Source: Luteimonas sp. MC1750 (GTDB lineage: Bacteria; Pseudomonadota; Gammaproteobacteria; Xanthomonadales; Xanthomonadaceae). From it: a stretch of DNA of 64,000 nucleotides. The translations under genes and the position numbers were made by a program. How positions within the stretch are numbered: position 1 is the stretch's first letter; the number at the start of each line of letters is the position of its first letter. Below are positions 38,485 to 46,544 of this stretch, in pieces. The notes under the pieces are model-generated. The model had not been told where the DNA came from. It searched no databases and worked only from the letters and a program-made list of their open reading frames with translations. Location of the stretch: NCBI RefSeq assembly GCF_016615955.1, contig NZ_CP067113.1, positions 310,001 to 374,000 on the forward strand. The letters run 5' to 3'.

Positions 38485-40314
38485 ATGTGCGGCATCGTCG
38501 GTGCGATCGCGGATCGCGATGTGGTTCCGGTCCTGATCGAAGGACTCAAGCGTCTCGAATACCGCGGCTACGATTCCGCCGGCATCGCCGTCATCGACGG
38601 CACGGACATCCGCCGCGTGCGCCGCACCGGGCGCGTGGCCGAGATGGAGGGCGCGGCCGGCAGCGAGGGCTTCGCGGCCACGCTGGGCATCGGCCACACG
38701 CGCTGGGCGACCCATGGCGGCGTCACCGAGTCCAACGCGCACCCGCACGTCAGCCACGGCGTCGCGCTGGTGCACAACGGCATCATCGAAAACCACGAGG
38801 AGCAGCGCGAGCGCCTGAAGGGACTCGGCTACGCCTTCGAGTCGCAGACCGACACCGAGGTCATCGCGCACCTGATCCACCACTACCTGCAGGACGGCGA
38901 CGACCTGCTGGCCGCGCTGCAGCGCACGGTCAAGGAACTGCACGGCGCCTATGCGCTGGCGGTGGTGAGCCGCAAGGAGCCCGACCGCATGGTGGTGGCG
39001 CGCATGGGCTGCCCGCTGCTGGTTGGCCTGGGCGAGGGCGAGAACTTCGTCGCCTCCGACGTGTCGGCGATCCTGCAGGCCACGCGCCGGGTGATCTTCC
39101 TCGAAGAAGGCGACACCGCCGAGATCACCCGCGGCGCGGTGCGCATCTTCGGCGCCGACGACCAGCCGGTGCTGCGCGAGGAGCACCTGTCCGACGTCTC
39201 GCTGTCGTCGCTGGAGCTGGGGCCCTACCGCCACTTCATGCAGAAGGAGATCCACGAGCAGCCGCGCGCGCTGGGCGACACGATGGAAGCGATCATCGAC
39301 GCCGGCGGCTTCGAGCCGACCCTGTTCGGGGCGGACGGCGACGCGGTGCTGGGCCAGGTCGAAGGCGTGCAGATCCTCGCCTGCGGCACCAGTTTCTATG
39401 CGGGCTCCGTGGCCCGCTACTGGATCGAGGCGATCAGCGGGCTGCCCTGCAGCGTCGAGATCGCCAGCGAATACCGTTACCGCACCGCGGTGGCCAACCC
39501 GAAGCACCTGATCGTGACGATCTCGCAGTCGGGCGAAACCCTCGACACGATGGAGGCGCTGAAGTACGCCAAGTCACTGGGCCACGACCTCACGCTCTCG
39601 ATCTGCAACGTGCTGGAAAGCGCGATCCCGCGCGCCAGCCGGCTGGTGTTCTACACCCGCGCCGGCGCCGAGATCGGCGTCGCCTCGACCAAGGCCTTCA
39701 CCACCCAGCTGGTCGGCCTGTTCGCGCTCGCGGCGACGCTGGCCAAGCTCAATGGCCGCCTGCCGGAAGCGCAGGAAGCCGAATACATCGAGGCCCTGCG
39801 CCACCTGCCGGGCAGCGTGCAGCACGCGCTGAACCTCGAGCCGCAGATCGCGATGTGGGCCGAGCACTTCACGCCCAAGGAACACGCGCTGTTCCTGGGC
39901 CGCGGCGTGCACTACCCGATCGCGCTGGAAGGCGCGCTCAAGCTCAAGGAAATCTCCTACATCCACGCCGAGGCCTATCCGGCCGGCGAGCTCAAGCACG
40001 GCCCGCTGGCCCTGGTCGACGACGACATGCCGGTGGTGGTGATCGCGCCCAACGACAGCCTGCTGGAAAAGGTGAAGTCGAACATGCAGGAAGTCCGCGC
40101 CCGCGGCGGCGAGCTGTTCGTGTTCACCGACGCCGACAGCAACTTCAGCGAGAGCGAGGGCGTGCACGTGATCCGCACCGAGCGCCACGTCGGCGTGCTG
40201 AGCCCGATCGTGCACACCATCCCGGTGCAGATGCTGGCCTACCACGTGGCGCTGGCCCGCGGCACCGACGTCGACAAGCCGCGCAACCTCGCCAAGAGCG
40301 TGACCGTCGAATAG
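38485..40314 (+). CDS. glmS: Glutamine--fructose-6-phosphate aminotransferase (isomerizing)
   Basis: A 609-residue enzyme, the same length as E. coli GlmS. It has an N-terminal glutaminase (nucleophile Cys2 in [17 protein letters not shown]), a linker, and two SIS sugar-isomerase domains ([18 protein letters not shown]), ending AKSVTVE. It makes glucosamine-6-phosphate, the first committed step to UDP-GlcNAc. No glmS ribozyme-like leader is visible in the roughly 90 bases upstream. It is divergent from the sigma-54 efflux operon. Confidence 0.98.
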   Translation: MCGIVGAIADRDVVPVLIEGLKRLEYRGYDSAGIAVIDGTDIRRVRRTGRVAEMEGAAGSEGFAATLGIGHTRWATHGGVTESNAHPHVSHGVALVHNGIIENHEEQRERLKGLGYAFESQTDTEVIAHLIHHYLQDGDDLLAALQRTVKELHGAYALAVVSRKEPDRMVVARMGCPLLVGLGEGENFVASDVSAILQATRRVIFLEEGDTAEITRGAVRIFGADDQPVLREEHLSDVSLSSLELGPYRHFMQKEIHEQPRALGDTMEAIIDAGGFEPTLFGADGDAVLGQVEGVQILACGTSFYAGSVARYWIEAISGLPCSVEIASEYRYRTAVANPKHLIVTISQSGETLDTMEALKYAKSLGHDLTLSICNVLESAIPRASRLVFYTRAGAEIGVASTKAFTTQLVGLFALAATLAKLNGRLPEAQEAEYIEALRHLPGSVQHALNLEPQIAMWAEHFTPKEHALFLGRGVHYPIALEGALKLKEISYIHAEAYPAGELKHGPLALVDDDMPVVVIAPNDSLLEKVKSNMQEVRARGGELFVFTDADSNFSESEGVHVIRTERHVGVLSPIVHTIPVQMLAYHVALARGTDVDKPRNLAKSVTVE

Positions 40315-40341
40315 CCCGGCGCCGCGCCGCCGCGCTCCGGT

Positions 40342-40734
40342 TCAGCCCAGCGGCTGCACGGAGGCGGGCCGGCCCTCCGCATCCAGCGCGATCATGGTGA
40401 AGCGGCCCCGCGTGCACGGCACGCGGTGGCCGGTGAGCAGGTCTTCCGCCACCAGGGCCACGTCCACCTGCATCGAGCTGCGGCCGACCTCGACGACGGT
40501 GGCGGTGATGTCCACCAGCTGGCCCTGGCGGATCGGCAGGCGGAAATCCACCTGGTCCGAGCGCGCGGTCACGACCGTGCGCCGCGCGTAGCGCGAGGCG
40601 GCGATGAAGGCGGCCTTGTCCATCCAGGCCAGTGCCTGGCCGCCGAACAGGGTGCCCAGGTGGTTGGCGTGGTCAGGGAAGACCATCTCCTGCAGGCGCG
40701 CCTCGGTGGGTGCGGGGAGTGCGTGGTCGCTCAT
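40342..40734 (-). CDS. Acyl-CoA thioesterase (hotdog fold, YciA-like)
   Basis: A 130-residue single-hotdog protein. The conserved motif is VFPDHANHLGTLFGGQALAWMDK, with the catalytic Asp/Asn-Gly-rich region, followed by the strand VTARSDQVDFRLPIRQGQ. YciA-type thioesterases hydrolyse medium- to long-chain acyl-CoA in the cytoplasm. The start overlaps the thioredoxin stop by four bases (ATGA). It is last in the nrdA-nrdB-flavodoxin-thioredoxin set, though a functional link to nucleotide reduction is not obvious. Confidence 0.88.
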   Translation of the reverse strand: MSDHALPAPTEARLQEMVFPDHANHLGTLFGGQALAWMDKAAFIAASRYARRTVVTARSDQVDFRLPIRQGQLVDITATVVEVGRSSMQVDVALVAEDLLTGHRVPCTRGRFTMIALDAEGRPASVQPLG

Positions 40735-41072
40735 GCCGGCACCGGCGCCCAGGCTGAAGCGGTCGCCGCTGCGAGCTGCGCGGGCGACTGGAAACCGGGC
40801 AGGCGCGTGGCTTCCGCGCCGTCGCGATGGATCGACAGCGTGGGTGTCTGCCGCAGGCCCATCGCCCGGAAGCAGGCCTCGCCGACCACCTCCAGCCGGA
40901 CCTTGAGCAGCACCAGTCCCCGGGCCTCCGGGGTGGTCGCGAAGACCGCGAGTGAGCGGTCGAGCATCCTGCACCCGGGGCAGTCGTCTTTGTACCAGTC
41001 GACCAGCAGGCGGGGATGGGCGGCGATGGCGGTGTCGACGTCGTCAGCCGACGTGGCGTGCAGGATCTTCAT
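40731..41072 (-). CDS. Thioredoxin-family protein with CPGC active site
   Basis: A 113-residue thioredoxin fold with active site Cys31-Pro-Gly-Cys34 (VDWYKDDCPGCRML) and the cis-Pro loop QTPTLSIHRDG. The CPGC dipeptide differs from the CGPC of canonical thioredoxin and from the CPYC typical of glutaredoxin. Its start lies inside the last 29 bases of the flavodoxin gene, and its stop overlaps the thioesterase start. Position suggests a reductant for the ribonucleotide reductase encoded upstream, which is inference. Confidence 0.85.
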   Translation of the reverse strand: MKILHATSADDVDTAIAAHPRLLVDWYKDDCPGCRMLDRSLAVFATTPEARGLVLLKVRLEVVGEACFRAMGLRQTPTLSIHRDGAEATRLPGFQSPAQLAAATASAWAPVPA

Positions 41073-41565
41073 GGGGCGGGAGGCCTTCGGTCTGGAGGAA
41101 AGGTCTGTTGTCGGCGGCGATGGTCGCGGCCATCGCGATGACCAGGTCGGTCCAGGCGTCGATCCGGGCGGCGTCGCGCTGGCCGTGGGGCATCTGCTCG
41201 ATCTCCAGCCGCGGGAACGGGCTGGCGAAGAACGCGGCCATCCGCCGCACGGCGCCGCAGTAGTACTCGGCGCCCCACTGGGTCTCGCCGGTGCCGAACG
41301 CCGCCACCCGCGGCGGCTTGCCGACAGCGTCCACGAGCCCGGCGATGAACCGCTTCATCTCCGGCGGCGTGCGGCCGCCGTTGCCGGTCCAGGCGCCGAG
41401 CAGGTACAGGTCGTGGTGGGGGTCCGCTCCGGCCGCCGCGATATCCTCGAGGTCGGTCTCGATCCAGGTGACGCGGTGGCCCCGTGCCTCGCAGCGCGCG
41501 CGCACGCGGCGGGCGAGGTCGCGGGTATTGCCGCTCAGCGAGGCATGGGCGACGAGGATGCGCAT
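41044..41565 (-). CDS. Flavodoxin-domain protein next to nrdB
   Basis: A 173-residue flavodoxin. It starts MRILVAHASLSGNTRDLARR, where SLSGNT is the FMN phosphate-binding loop. The FMN ring loops appear as LLGAWTGNGGRTPP and FGTGETQWGAEYYCGAVRRM. It begins two bases after the nrdB stop. It may deliver electrons to the reductase system, by analogy with flavodoxin and NrdI roles in other class I enzymes. It is longer than NrdI and is not clearly of that family. Confidence 0.85.
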   Translation of the reverse strand: MRILVAHASLSGNTRDLARRVRARCEARGHRVTWIETDLEDIAAAGADPHHDLYLLGAWTGNGGRTPPEMKRFIAGLVDAVGKPPRVAAFGTGETQWGAEYYCGAVRRMAAFFASPFPRLEIEQMPHGQRDAARIDAWTDLVIAMAATIAADNRPFLQTEGLPPHEDPARHVG

Positions 41566-41567
41566 GC

Positions 41568-42632
41568 TCAGAGATCGTCGAAGCCGTTGTCGGCGTTGGT
41601 CTTCTTGTACGACGCGTTGCGCATCTCGAAGAAGTCGGTCTTGGTTTCGGTGAAGTTGTCGGCGTAGGCGCGGATCCACGGCATCACGTTGTCGGTGGCG
41701 TCGGGGTACATGCGCTCGATGCCCAGCATCCCGGCCATCTTGTTGGCGCGGTACTGCACGTAGCGGATCATCTCGTCCACGTTGATGCCGTCGATGCCGT
41801 CCAGGACCTCGCCGGTCCATTGCACCTCGAGTTCGATCGCATGGGCGAAGGCGCGGTGCACGTAGTCGGTCAGTTCGTCGGTCTGCAGCTCCGGGTTCTC
41901 GCCGACGATGGCGCGGATCACCTCGCTGATGAACTTGGTGTGGGCCAGCTCGTCCCGGTTGATGAAGCTGATGATCTTGCCGGTGCCGGCCATCCGGTTC
42001 TGGCGCACCAGGTTGTAGAAATAGGCGAAGCCGGAATAGAAGTTGATGCCTTCGAGGATCGACGACTGGATCAGCGCGCGCAGCAGCGTCTCCGCCGTCT
42101 TCTCGCGCATGAAGTCGTCGTAGGCGTCCATGATCGGCGCGTTGCGCCTGCGGATCGTCGGATGCGTCCGGGCGATCTCGAAGATCCGCTTCTGGTTGTT
42201 GAGGTCGGTGATCGATGCCAGGACGTAGCTGTAGCTTTCGTTGTGGATCACCTCCTGCTGGCCGATGATCGCCGCGTTGGCGTGCGCGGCCGGGTCGGTG
42301 ATGTACTCGGCCACGTTGTAGATGAAGCGCGTCTGCGGCGAGTCGAGCGTGGCCAGCAGGCCGATGATCGAGTCGTACGCGTTCTTCTCCCGCGCCGAGA
42401 GCTCGCCGTACTGGCGCGCGTCGGCCTTCATGTCGACCTCGTCCGGGATCCAGAAGTTGGTCGAAAGCTCCTTGTAGGCGCGATAGAACGACGGATAGGG
42501 AATGTCGTTCCAGTTGAGGATCCCGCTGGTGCGGCCGTTGATGATCCCGGTCGACCGGTTCGGATGGCGCGGCTCGAGGATCCGGATGCGCTCGAGCGGC
42601 GTGGACGTCCTGGGTGCGGCAACAGCGTTCAT
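41568..42632 (-). CDS. nrdB: Class I ribonucleotide reductase, small subunit
   Basis: A 354-residue R2 protein. Metal ligands are visible as Asp97 (TLDSPQ), Glu127 and His130 (QQEVIH), Glu194 (SILEGINFY), and Glu228 and His231 (RDELAH). Tyr134 sits at the radical position (E-x2-H-x3-Y, as E115/H118/Y122 in E. coli). The C-terminus ends NADNGFDDL, which docks to NrdA. The start at 42632 follows AAGGAAG; the longer reading from 42737 lacks support. It lies 145 bases after nrdA, with a terminator-like hairpin between them. Confidence 0.95.
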   Translation of the reverse strand: MNAVAAPRTSTPLERIRILEPRHPNRSTGIINGRTSGILNWNDIPYPSFYRAYKELSTNFWIPDEVDMKADARQYGELSAREKNAYDSIIGLLATLDSPQTRFIYNVAEYITDPAAHANAAIIGQQEVIHNESYSYVLASITDLNNQKRIFEIARTHPTIRRRNAPIMDAYDDFMREKTAETLLRALIQSSILEGINFYSGFAYFYNLVRQNRMAGTGKIISFINRDELAHTKFISEVIRAIVGENPELQTDELTDYVHRAFAHAIELEVQWTGEVLDGIDGINVDEMIRYVQYRANKMAGMLGIERMYPDATDNVMPWIRAYADNFTETKTDFFEMRNASYKKTNADNGFDDL

Positions 42633-42670
42633 GGTGCTTCCTTCCGGCCATCGCGACCGGCTGCATGGAG

Positions 42671-42692
42671 AAAAACCCCCTGAGTCAGGGGG
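42671..42692 (-). terminator. Intrinsic terminator between nrdA and nrdB
   Basis: On the minus strand a perfect hairpin CCCCCTGA-C-TCAGGGGG is followed directly by five T residues. It lies 85 bases after the nrdA stop and 39 bases before the nrdB start. Partial termination would lower nrdB relative to nrdA unless nrdB has its own promoter. The preceding part of the gap has a second palindrome (CGGTTCGC/GCGAACCG). Confidence 0.8.
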
Positions 42693-42777
42693 CGCCGAAG
42701 GCGCGGGGTGTGGGGGCAAAGGTGGTGCAGGGTCCACGGTTCGCCATGCGAACCGCGGAGGCGAAGCGCGAGCGCGC

Positions 42778-45162
42778 CTAGCTGCTGCACCATTCGCACT
42801 CCGCGATATCGATGTCGTTCGAGCGGACGTAATAGGTGGTCTTCAGGCCTTCGCGCCACGCGGTCATGTGCAGCTCGAGCAGGGTCGAGGCGCGGATGCC
42901 CGACGGCACGTAGAAGTTGAAGCTGATCGCCTGGTCGACATGGCGCTGGCGCCGCGCGTTCTGGCGGACGCTTGCGAACTGGTCGACCCGGTAGGCGCCC
43001 TTCTCGTAGTAGGGCCAGGTGTCGAGCGACAGGCCGGGCGCGGCGACGGGCCGACGGTAGTCCTTCTTTTCCTCGTAGTAGAACGCGGAGTAGACCGGGT
43101 CGATCGAGGCCGTGCTGCCCGCGATCTGGGCCGTCGACATGTTCGGTGCCACCGCCATCAGCCAGCCGTTGCGCAGCCCGTGTGTCGCCACCTGGGCGGC
43201 CAGCTCCAGCCACTGCGGGCTGGTGTAGCCGCGATCGCGGAAGTAGTGCCCGGTCTGCCAGTCGCTGCCCTGGAACACCGGGTAGGCCCCCTTCTCCCGC
43301 GCCAGGGCCATCGACGCCTGCACGGTCAGGAAGTTGATGCGTTCGTACACCGCGTCGCTGAAGTCCTCGGCCTCGGCCGAATCCCAGTGGAGGCCCTTCT
43401 GCGCCAGCAGATGGTGCCAGCCGAAGGTCCCAAGGCCGATGGCCCGGTACTTCCGGTTGGTGATCGTCGCCTGCGGCACAGGCAGCTGGTTGAGATCGAT
43501 CACGTTGTCGAGCATGCGCACCTGGATCGGTACCAGGCGCTCCAGCACGTCGGTGATCAGGTCGCCCTGGTCGTCCTGCGGCAGGATGGCGCGCCCGAGG
43601 TTGATCGACGACAGGTTGCAGACCACGAAGTCGCCGGCCTGCTTCGTGGTGACGATCTGGGTGCCGCTGATGATTTCCTGCATGAGCCGTGTCGGACTCA
43701 TGTTCTGCAGGATCTCGGTGCACAGGTTGGACGAGTACACCATCCCGGCATGCTTGTTGGGATTCCTGCGGTTGACCTCGTCGCGGTAGAACATGAAGGG
43801 GTTGCCGGTCTCCAGCTGGCTCACCATCAGCCGCTTGAAGATGTCGATGGCCTTGACCGTCCGGCGGCTGATGCGCTCGTCGGCGACCACTTCCGCATAC
43901 CGCTGGCGGAACGTGCCGTCGCCGCGCGTCTCGTCGTAGCTGTCCTGCAGGTACCAGCCCTTGATGCGATGGACCTCGTGGGGATCGAACAGGTACCAGT
44001 CGCCGCGGCGCTCGACGGCCTCCATGAAAATGTCCGGGATGCAGACGGCGGTGAACACGTCGTGCGCGCGCAGGCGCTGGTCGCCGTTGTTCAGCCGCAG
44101 GTCGAGGAAGGCCTCGATGTCGCGGTGCCAGGCGTCGAGATACACGGCCACCGCGCCTTTCCGCTGGCCCAGCTGGTCGACGGATACCGCCGTGTTGTTG
44201 AGCTGCTTGATCCAGGGCACCACGCCGCCGGAGGAATTGGGCACGCCGCGGATCGCGGACCCGGACGCGCGCACGTAGCCCATGTAGGCGCCCACGCCGC
44301 CGCCGCCCTTGGACACGCGCGCGACGTCGGTATTGGAGTCGTAGATGCCCTGCAGCGAGTCGTCCACGGTGTCGATGAAGCAGCTCGACAGCTGGCCGCC
44401 GTTCTTGCCGGCGTTCTGCAGCGTCGGCGTTGCGACGGTCATGTAGAGGTTCGACAGCGCCCAGTAGGCCTCGCCCACCAGCTGCATGCGGCGCTCGCGC
44501 GGCGCTTCGGCCTGCATCAGGTACAGCGCGATCGTCAGCCAGCGCTCCTGCGGCAGTTCGTAGACCGCGCGCGAGACATCGGTGGCGAGGTAGCGCGTGG
44601 CCAGCAGGTAGAGCCCGTTGTAGGTGAACAGCCGGTCGCGCGACGGGTCGATCATGCGTCCGGCCTCTTCCAGCTCGTCCTTGGAATAGGCGCGCAGGAT
44701 GTCGTTCGAGTACACGTTGCGATCGGCCAGGCTCTCCTGCAGGCCGATGTAGGACCCGTACTGGTCGGCTGCGTCGTAGAACCGGTTGCGGGCGGCCTGC
44801 TTGTAGAGCCGGCGCAGGTACAGGCGCGCCGCGAACATCTCCCACTCCGGTGCGTCCACGTCCACCCGCGCTTCGGCCTCGCGGATCAGGTGGTCCACCA
44901 GGTCATCGGCGTTCACCGCCTGCTTGCCCTCGACGAAGCCGCAGACCGCGGCCGTGTAGCCGGCGACGTCAAGCTGCGGGCACTCCGCGTGGACGCGGCC
45001 GATGGCCCGCTCCAGGCGCGACCGGTCGTAGGGAAGGCGGCGGTTCCCCGCCTCCTTGGTGATCCAGGTCGAGACGCCATCGGCGGCGTGGTGCGCGGCG
45101 CTGGGGGCAGGGTCCGGGGCCAGGCCGGTCGGGGTGATGGTGGCGCTGTCGTCGCTGCCCAT
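42778..45162 (-). CDS. nrdA: Class I ribonucleotide reductase, large subunit
   Basis: A 794-residue R1 subunit. The N-terminal ATP-cone-like region (RLPYDRSRLERAIGRVH) is the allosteric site. Catalytic cysteines appear in GGQLSSCFIDT, SSNLCTEIL (radical Cys) and DFVVCNLSSINL. The C-terminal redox pair is CEWC four residues from the end. It converts ribonucleoside diphosphates to deoxy forms. The start at 45162 follows TGGAGG. A 455-base leader carries a cobalamin riboswitch. Confidence 0.96.
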   Translation of the reverse strand: MGSDDSATITPTGLAPDPAPSAAHHAADGVSTWITKEAGNRRLPYDRSRLERAIGRVHAECPQLDVAGYTAAVCGFVEGKQAVNADDLVDHLIREAEARVDVDAPEWEMFAARLYLRRLYKQAARNRFYDAADQYGSYIGLQESLADRNVYSNDILRAYSKDELEEAGRMIDPSRDRLFTYNGLYLLATRYLATDVSRAVYELPQERWLTIALYLMQAEAPRERRMQLVGEAYWALSNLYMTVATPTLQNAGKNGGQLSSCFIDTVDDSLQGIYDSNTDVARVSKGGGGVGAYMGYVRASGSAIRGVPNSSGGVVPWIKQLNNTAVSVDQLGQRKGAVAVYLDAWHRDIEAFLDLRLNNGDQRLRAHDVFTAVCIPDIFMEAVERRGDWYLFDPHEVHRIKGWYLQDSYDETRGDGTFRQRYAEVVADERISRRTVKAIDIFKRLMVSQLETGNPFMFYRDEVNRRNPNKHAGMVYSSNLCTEILQNMSPTRLMQEIISGTQIVTTKQAGDFVVCNLSSINLGRAILPQDDQGDLITDVLERLVPIQVRMLDNVIDLNQLPVPQATITNRKYRAIGLGTFGWHHLLAQKGLHWDSAEAEDFSDAVYERINFLTVQASMALAREKGAYPVFQGSDWQTGHYFRDRGYTSPQWLELAAQVATHGLRNGWLMAVAPNMSTAQIAGSTASIDPVYSAFYYEEKKDYRRPVAAPGLSLDTWPYYEKGAYRVDQFASVRQNARRQRHVDQAISFNFYVPSGIRASTLLELHMTAWREGLKTTYYVRSNDIDIAECEWCSS

Positions 45163-45404
45163 GGGGCCTCCAGTGGAATGCGCACGCCGCCTGTCCCCTG
45201 CAGGGCGGATCCAGGGCACGGGCGCGCGCCGACGCCGTGGCGTCGTCGCGGCCTCGCCCCCTCGGGCGGGTGGAGTCGTCAGGGTGGACAGGCGGCGTCG
45301 CAGCGGCGGCGACGGACCTCCCGGCATTGGGAGGCCCGCGCGCATGCGTCGCCAGCCATCTCCCCCCGGAGATTCCGCAGCCGGCACCGCGCGGCGTGCA
45401 TTGC

Positions 45405-45612
45405 GCGCGGCTGTCGGCAGGTCTTCGGGCTCATGGGCACGGAGGCGCGTGGCCTCCACCTTGCCCGCCGCTTCCCGGGGCCGTGGCGGCTCCAGTGCTG
45501 TATGGCGGGGTCGTTCCCAGTTACCGCTGCGGGGCAGCGCCGGACTGGCCGATCCTGTTCGGAACGGCGTCACCGGCTTCCCTTTTCATCCGGCAGGTAG
45601 CGCCTGCCGGAA
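45405..45612 (-). promoter_or_regulatory. Cobalamin riboswitch upstream of nrdA
   Basis: On the minus strand the conserved blocks appear in order: AAAAGGGAAGCCGGTG, then GCTGCCCCGCAGCGGTAA, then the B12 box GAGCCCGAAGACCTGCC (45414-45431 region). A P2-like hairpin CCGGCAGG/CCTGCCGG opens the element. Downstream, GGGCCTCC (45330-45337) is complementary to the nrdA ribosome-binding site GGAGGCCC (45164-45171). The same segment can alternatively pair locally with GGGAGGTCC at 45316-45324, a plausible translation switch. Nothing else is recognised in the leader. Confidence 0.88.
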
Positions 45613-45623
45613 CCGACGGGCAC

Positions 45624-45652
45624 AACATATCGGGGTGATGCCGACGCGTCAA
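45624..45652 (-). promoter_or_regulatory. Sigma-70 promoter of the nrdA leader
   Basis: On the minus strand TTGACG (45652-45647) and TATGTT (45629-45624) are separated by exactly 17 bases. The predicted start near 45617 is just upstream of the riboswitch. Confidence 0.75.
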
Positions 45653-45758
45653 CGCCATATGTTCGATGTGCCGGCTGGCCGGGCGCGCCCTTGCGCCGGT
45701 CCCGCGCGCGGCGACCTGCCCAGGCCAAGGGGTTAAAATAGGCGTTTTGGCCATCCGC

Positions 45759-46544
45759 ATGCATCCCGACCCGACCCGCGCGCCCATCTCCGGCGCCGCC
45801 CTCGCCAGGCTGAGCGCCCGGCTGGCGGGCCAGGCGTGCCCGGCCCCGCCGAAGACGGCGCCAGCCGACGTGCTCGGCGACTGGCTGGACTGGCAGCGCG
45901 CGGTCGCCCTGTCGCGCGCGCTCGATGACGATCCGGCCGCGGACGACGCCCCCGCGGCGACCTGGGAGCTGCCACGTCCGCAACCCGCGGCGCCGCCGGC
46001 CAGCCTGCCGTGCGCTGAGGCGACGGATGCCGGCCTCGAGGCCGAAAGCCGCGCAGCGCGTGACGCCCTGGAGGCTGCGATCCTCGAGGACAGCCGCGAC
46101 TGGACCCGACCGCTGCACCCGCGGGCGGGTGGCGACGGCAGCGCGGACGCCGGCGCGGTCGCGATCCGGCAGCATTGCCAGGGCCTGCAGCGTGACCTGC
46201 AGGCGACCACCGGCCGCTTGCGCGGCGAGCTGCGCGAGCGTCTCGCGCAGCGCGGCGGTGGCGCGGCGCGCCTGGCGGCGGCGGATGCGGTGATGGAAGG
46301 CGTGCTTGCGCCGCGCGAGCACGCGCTGCTGGCGCCGCTGGTGCCATCGCTGGTGGTGCGGTTCGAACAACTGCATGCACGCGCAGCCGCCGCCGATTCA
46401 GATGCCGGCGGCCAGGCGCCGCTGCCCTGGCGCGACCACTTCCGTGCCGAGGCGCGCCAGGTGCTCTTGGCGGAGCTCGACCTCCGCTTCCAACCCATCG
46501 AAGCCCTGCTGGCGGCGCTTCGCACTTCAAGTCCGAGCGCATGA
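45759..46544 (+). CDS. DUF3348 family protein
   Basis: A 261-residue soluble protein matching DUF3348 in order and context. The N-terminal helix GAALARLSARLAGQ and WLDWQRAVALSRAL are followed by an Ala/Pro-rich stretch. A helical C-terminal domain has the conserved MEGVLAPREHALLAPLVPSLVVRFE and FQPIEALLAAL. No activity is known. It is the first of four overlapping genes, with a possible -10 TAAAAT at 45734. The TGA overlaps the ATG of the MotA-like gene. It may be a cytoplasmic partner of the motor-like complex. Confidence 0.82.
   Translation: MHPDPTRAPISGAALARLSARLAGQACPAPPKTAPADVLGDWLDWQRAVALSRALDDDPAADDAPAATWELPRPQPAAPPASLPCAEATDAGLEAESRAARDALEAAILEDSRDWTRPLHPRAGGDGSADAGAVAIRQHCQGLQRDLQATTGRLRGELRERLAQRGGGAARLAAADAVMEGVLAPREHALLAPLVPSLVVRFEQLHARAAAADSDAGGQAPLPWRDHFRAEARQVLLAELDLRFQPIEALLAALRTSSPSA

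Noticed and set aside
41044..41565. NrdI flavodoxin of a class Ib reductase
   Set aside because: It is longer than NrdI, no nrdE/nrdF/nrdH-type arrangement is present, and NrdA has the class Ia-like C-terminal cysteine pair with an ATP-cone region.
42633..42737. N-terminal extension of NrdB from the ATG at 42737
   Set aside because: It would read through the terminator hairpin. AAGGAAG before 42632 supports the shorter form.
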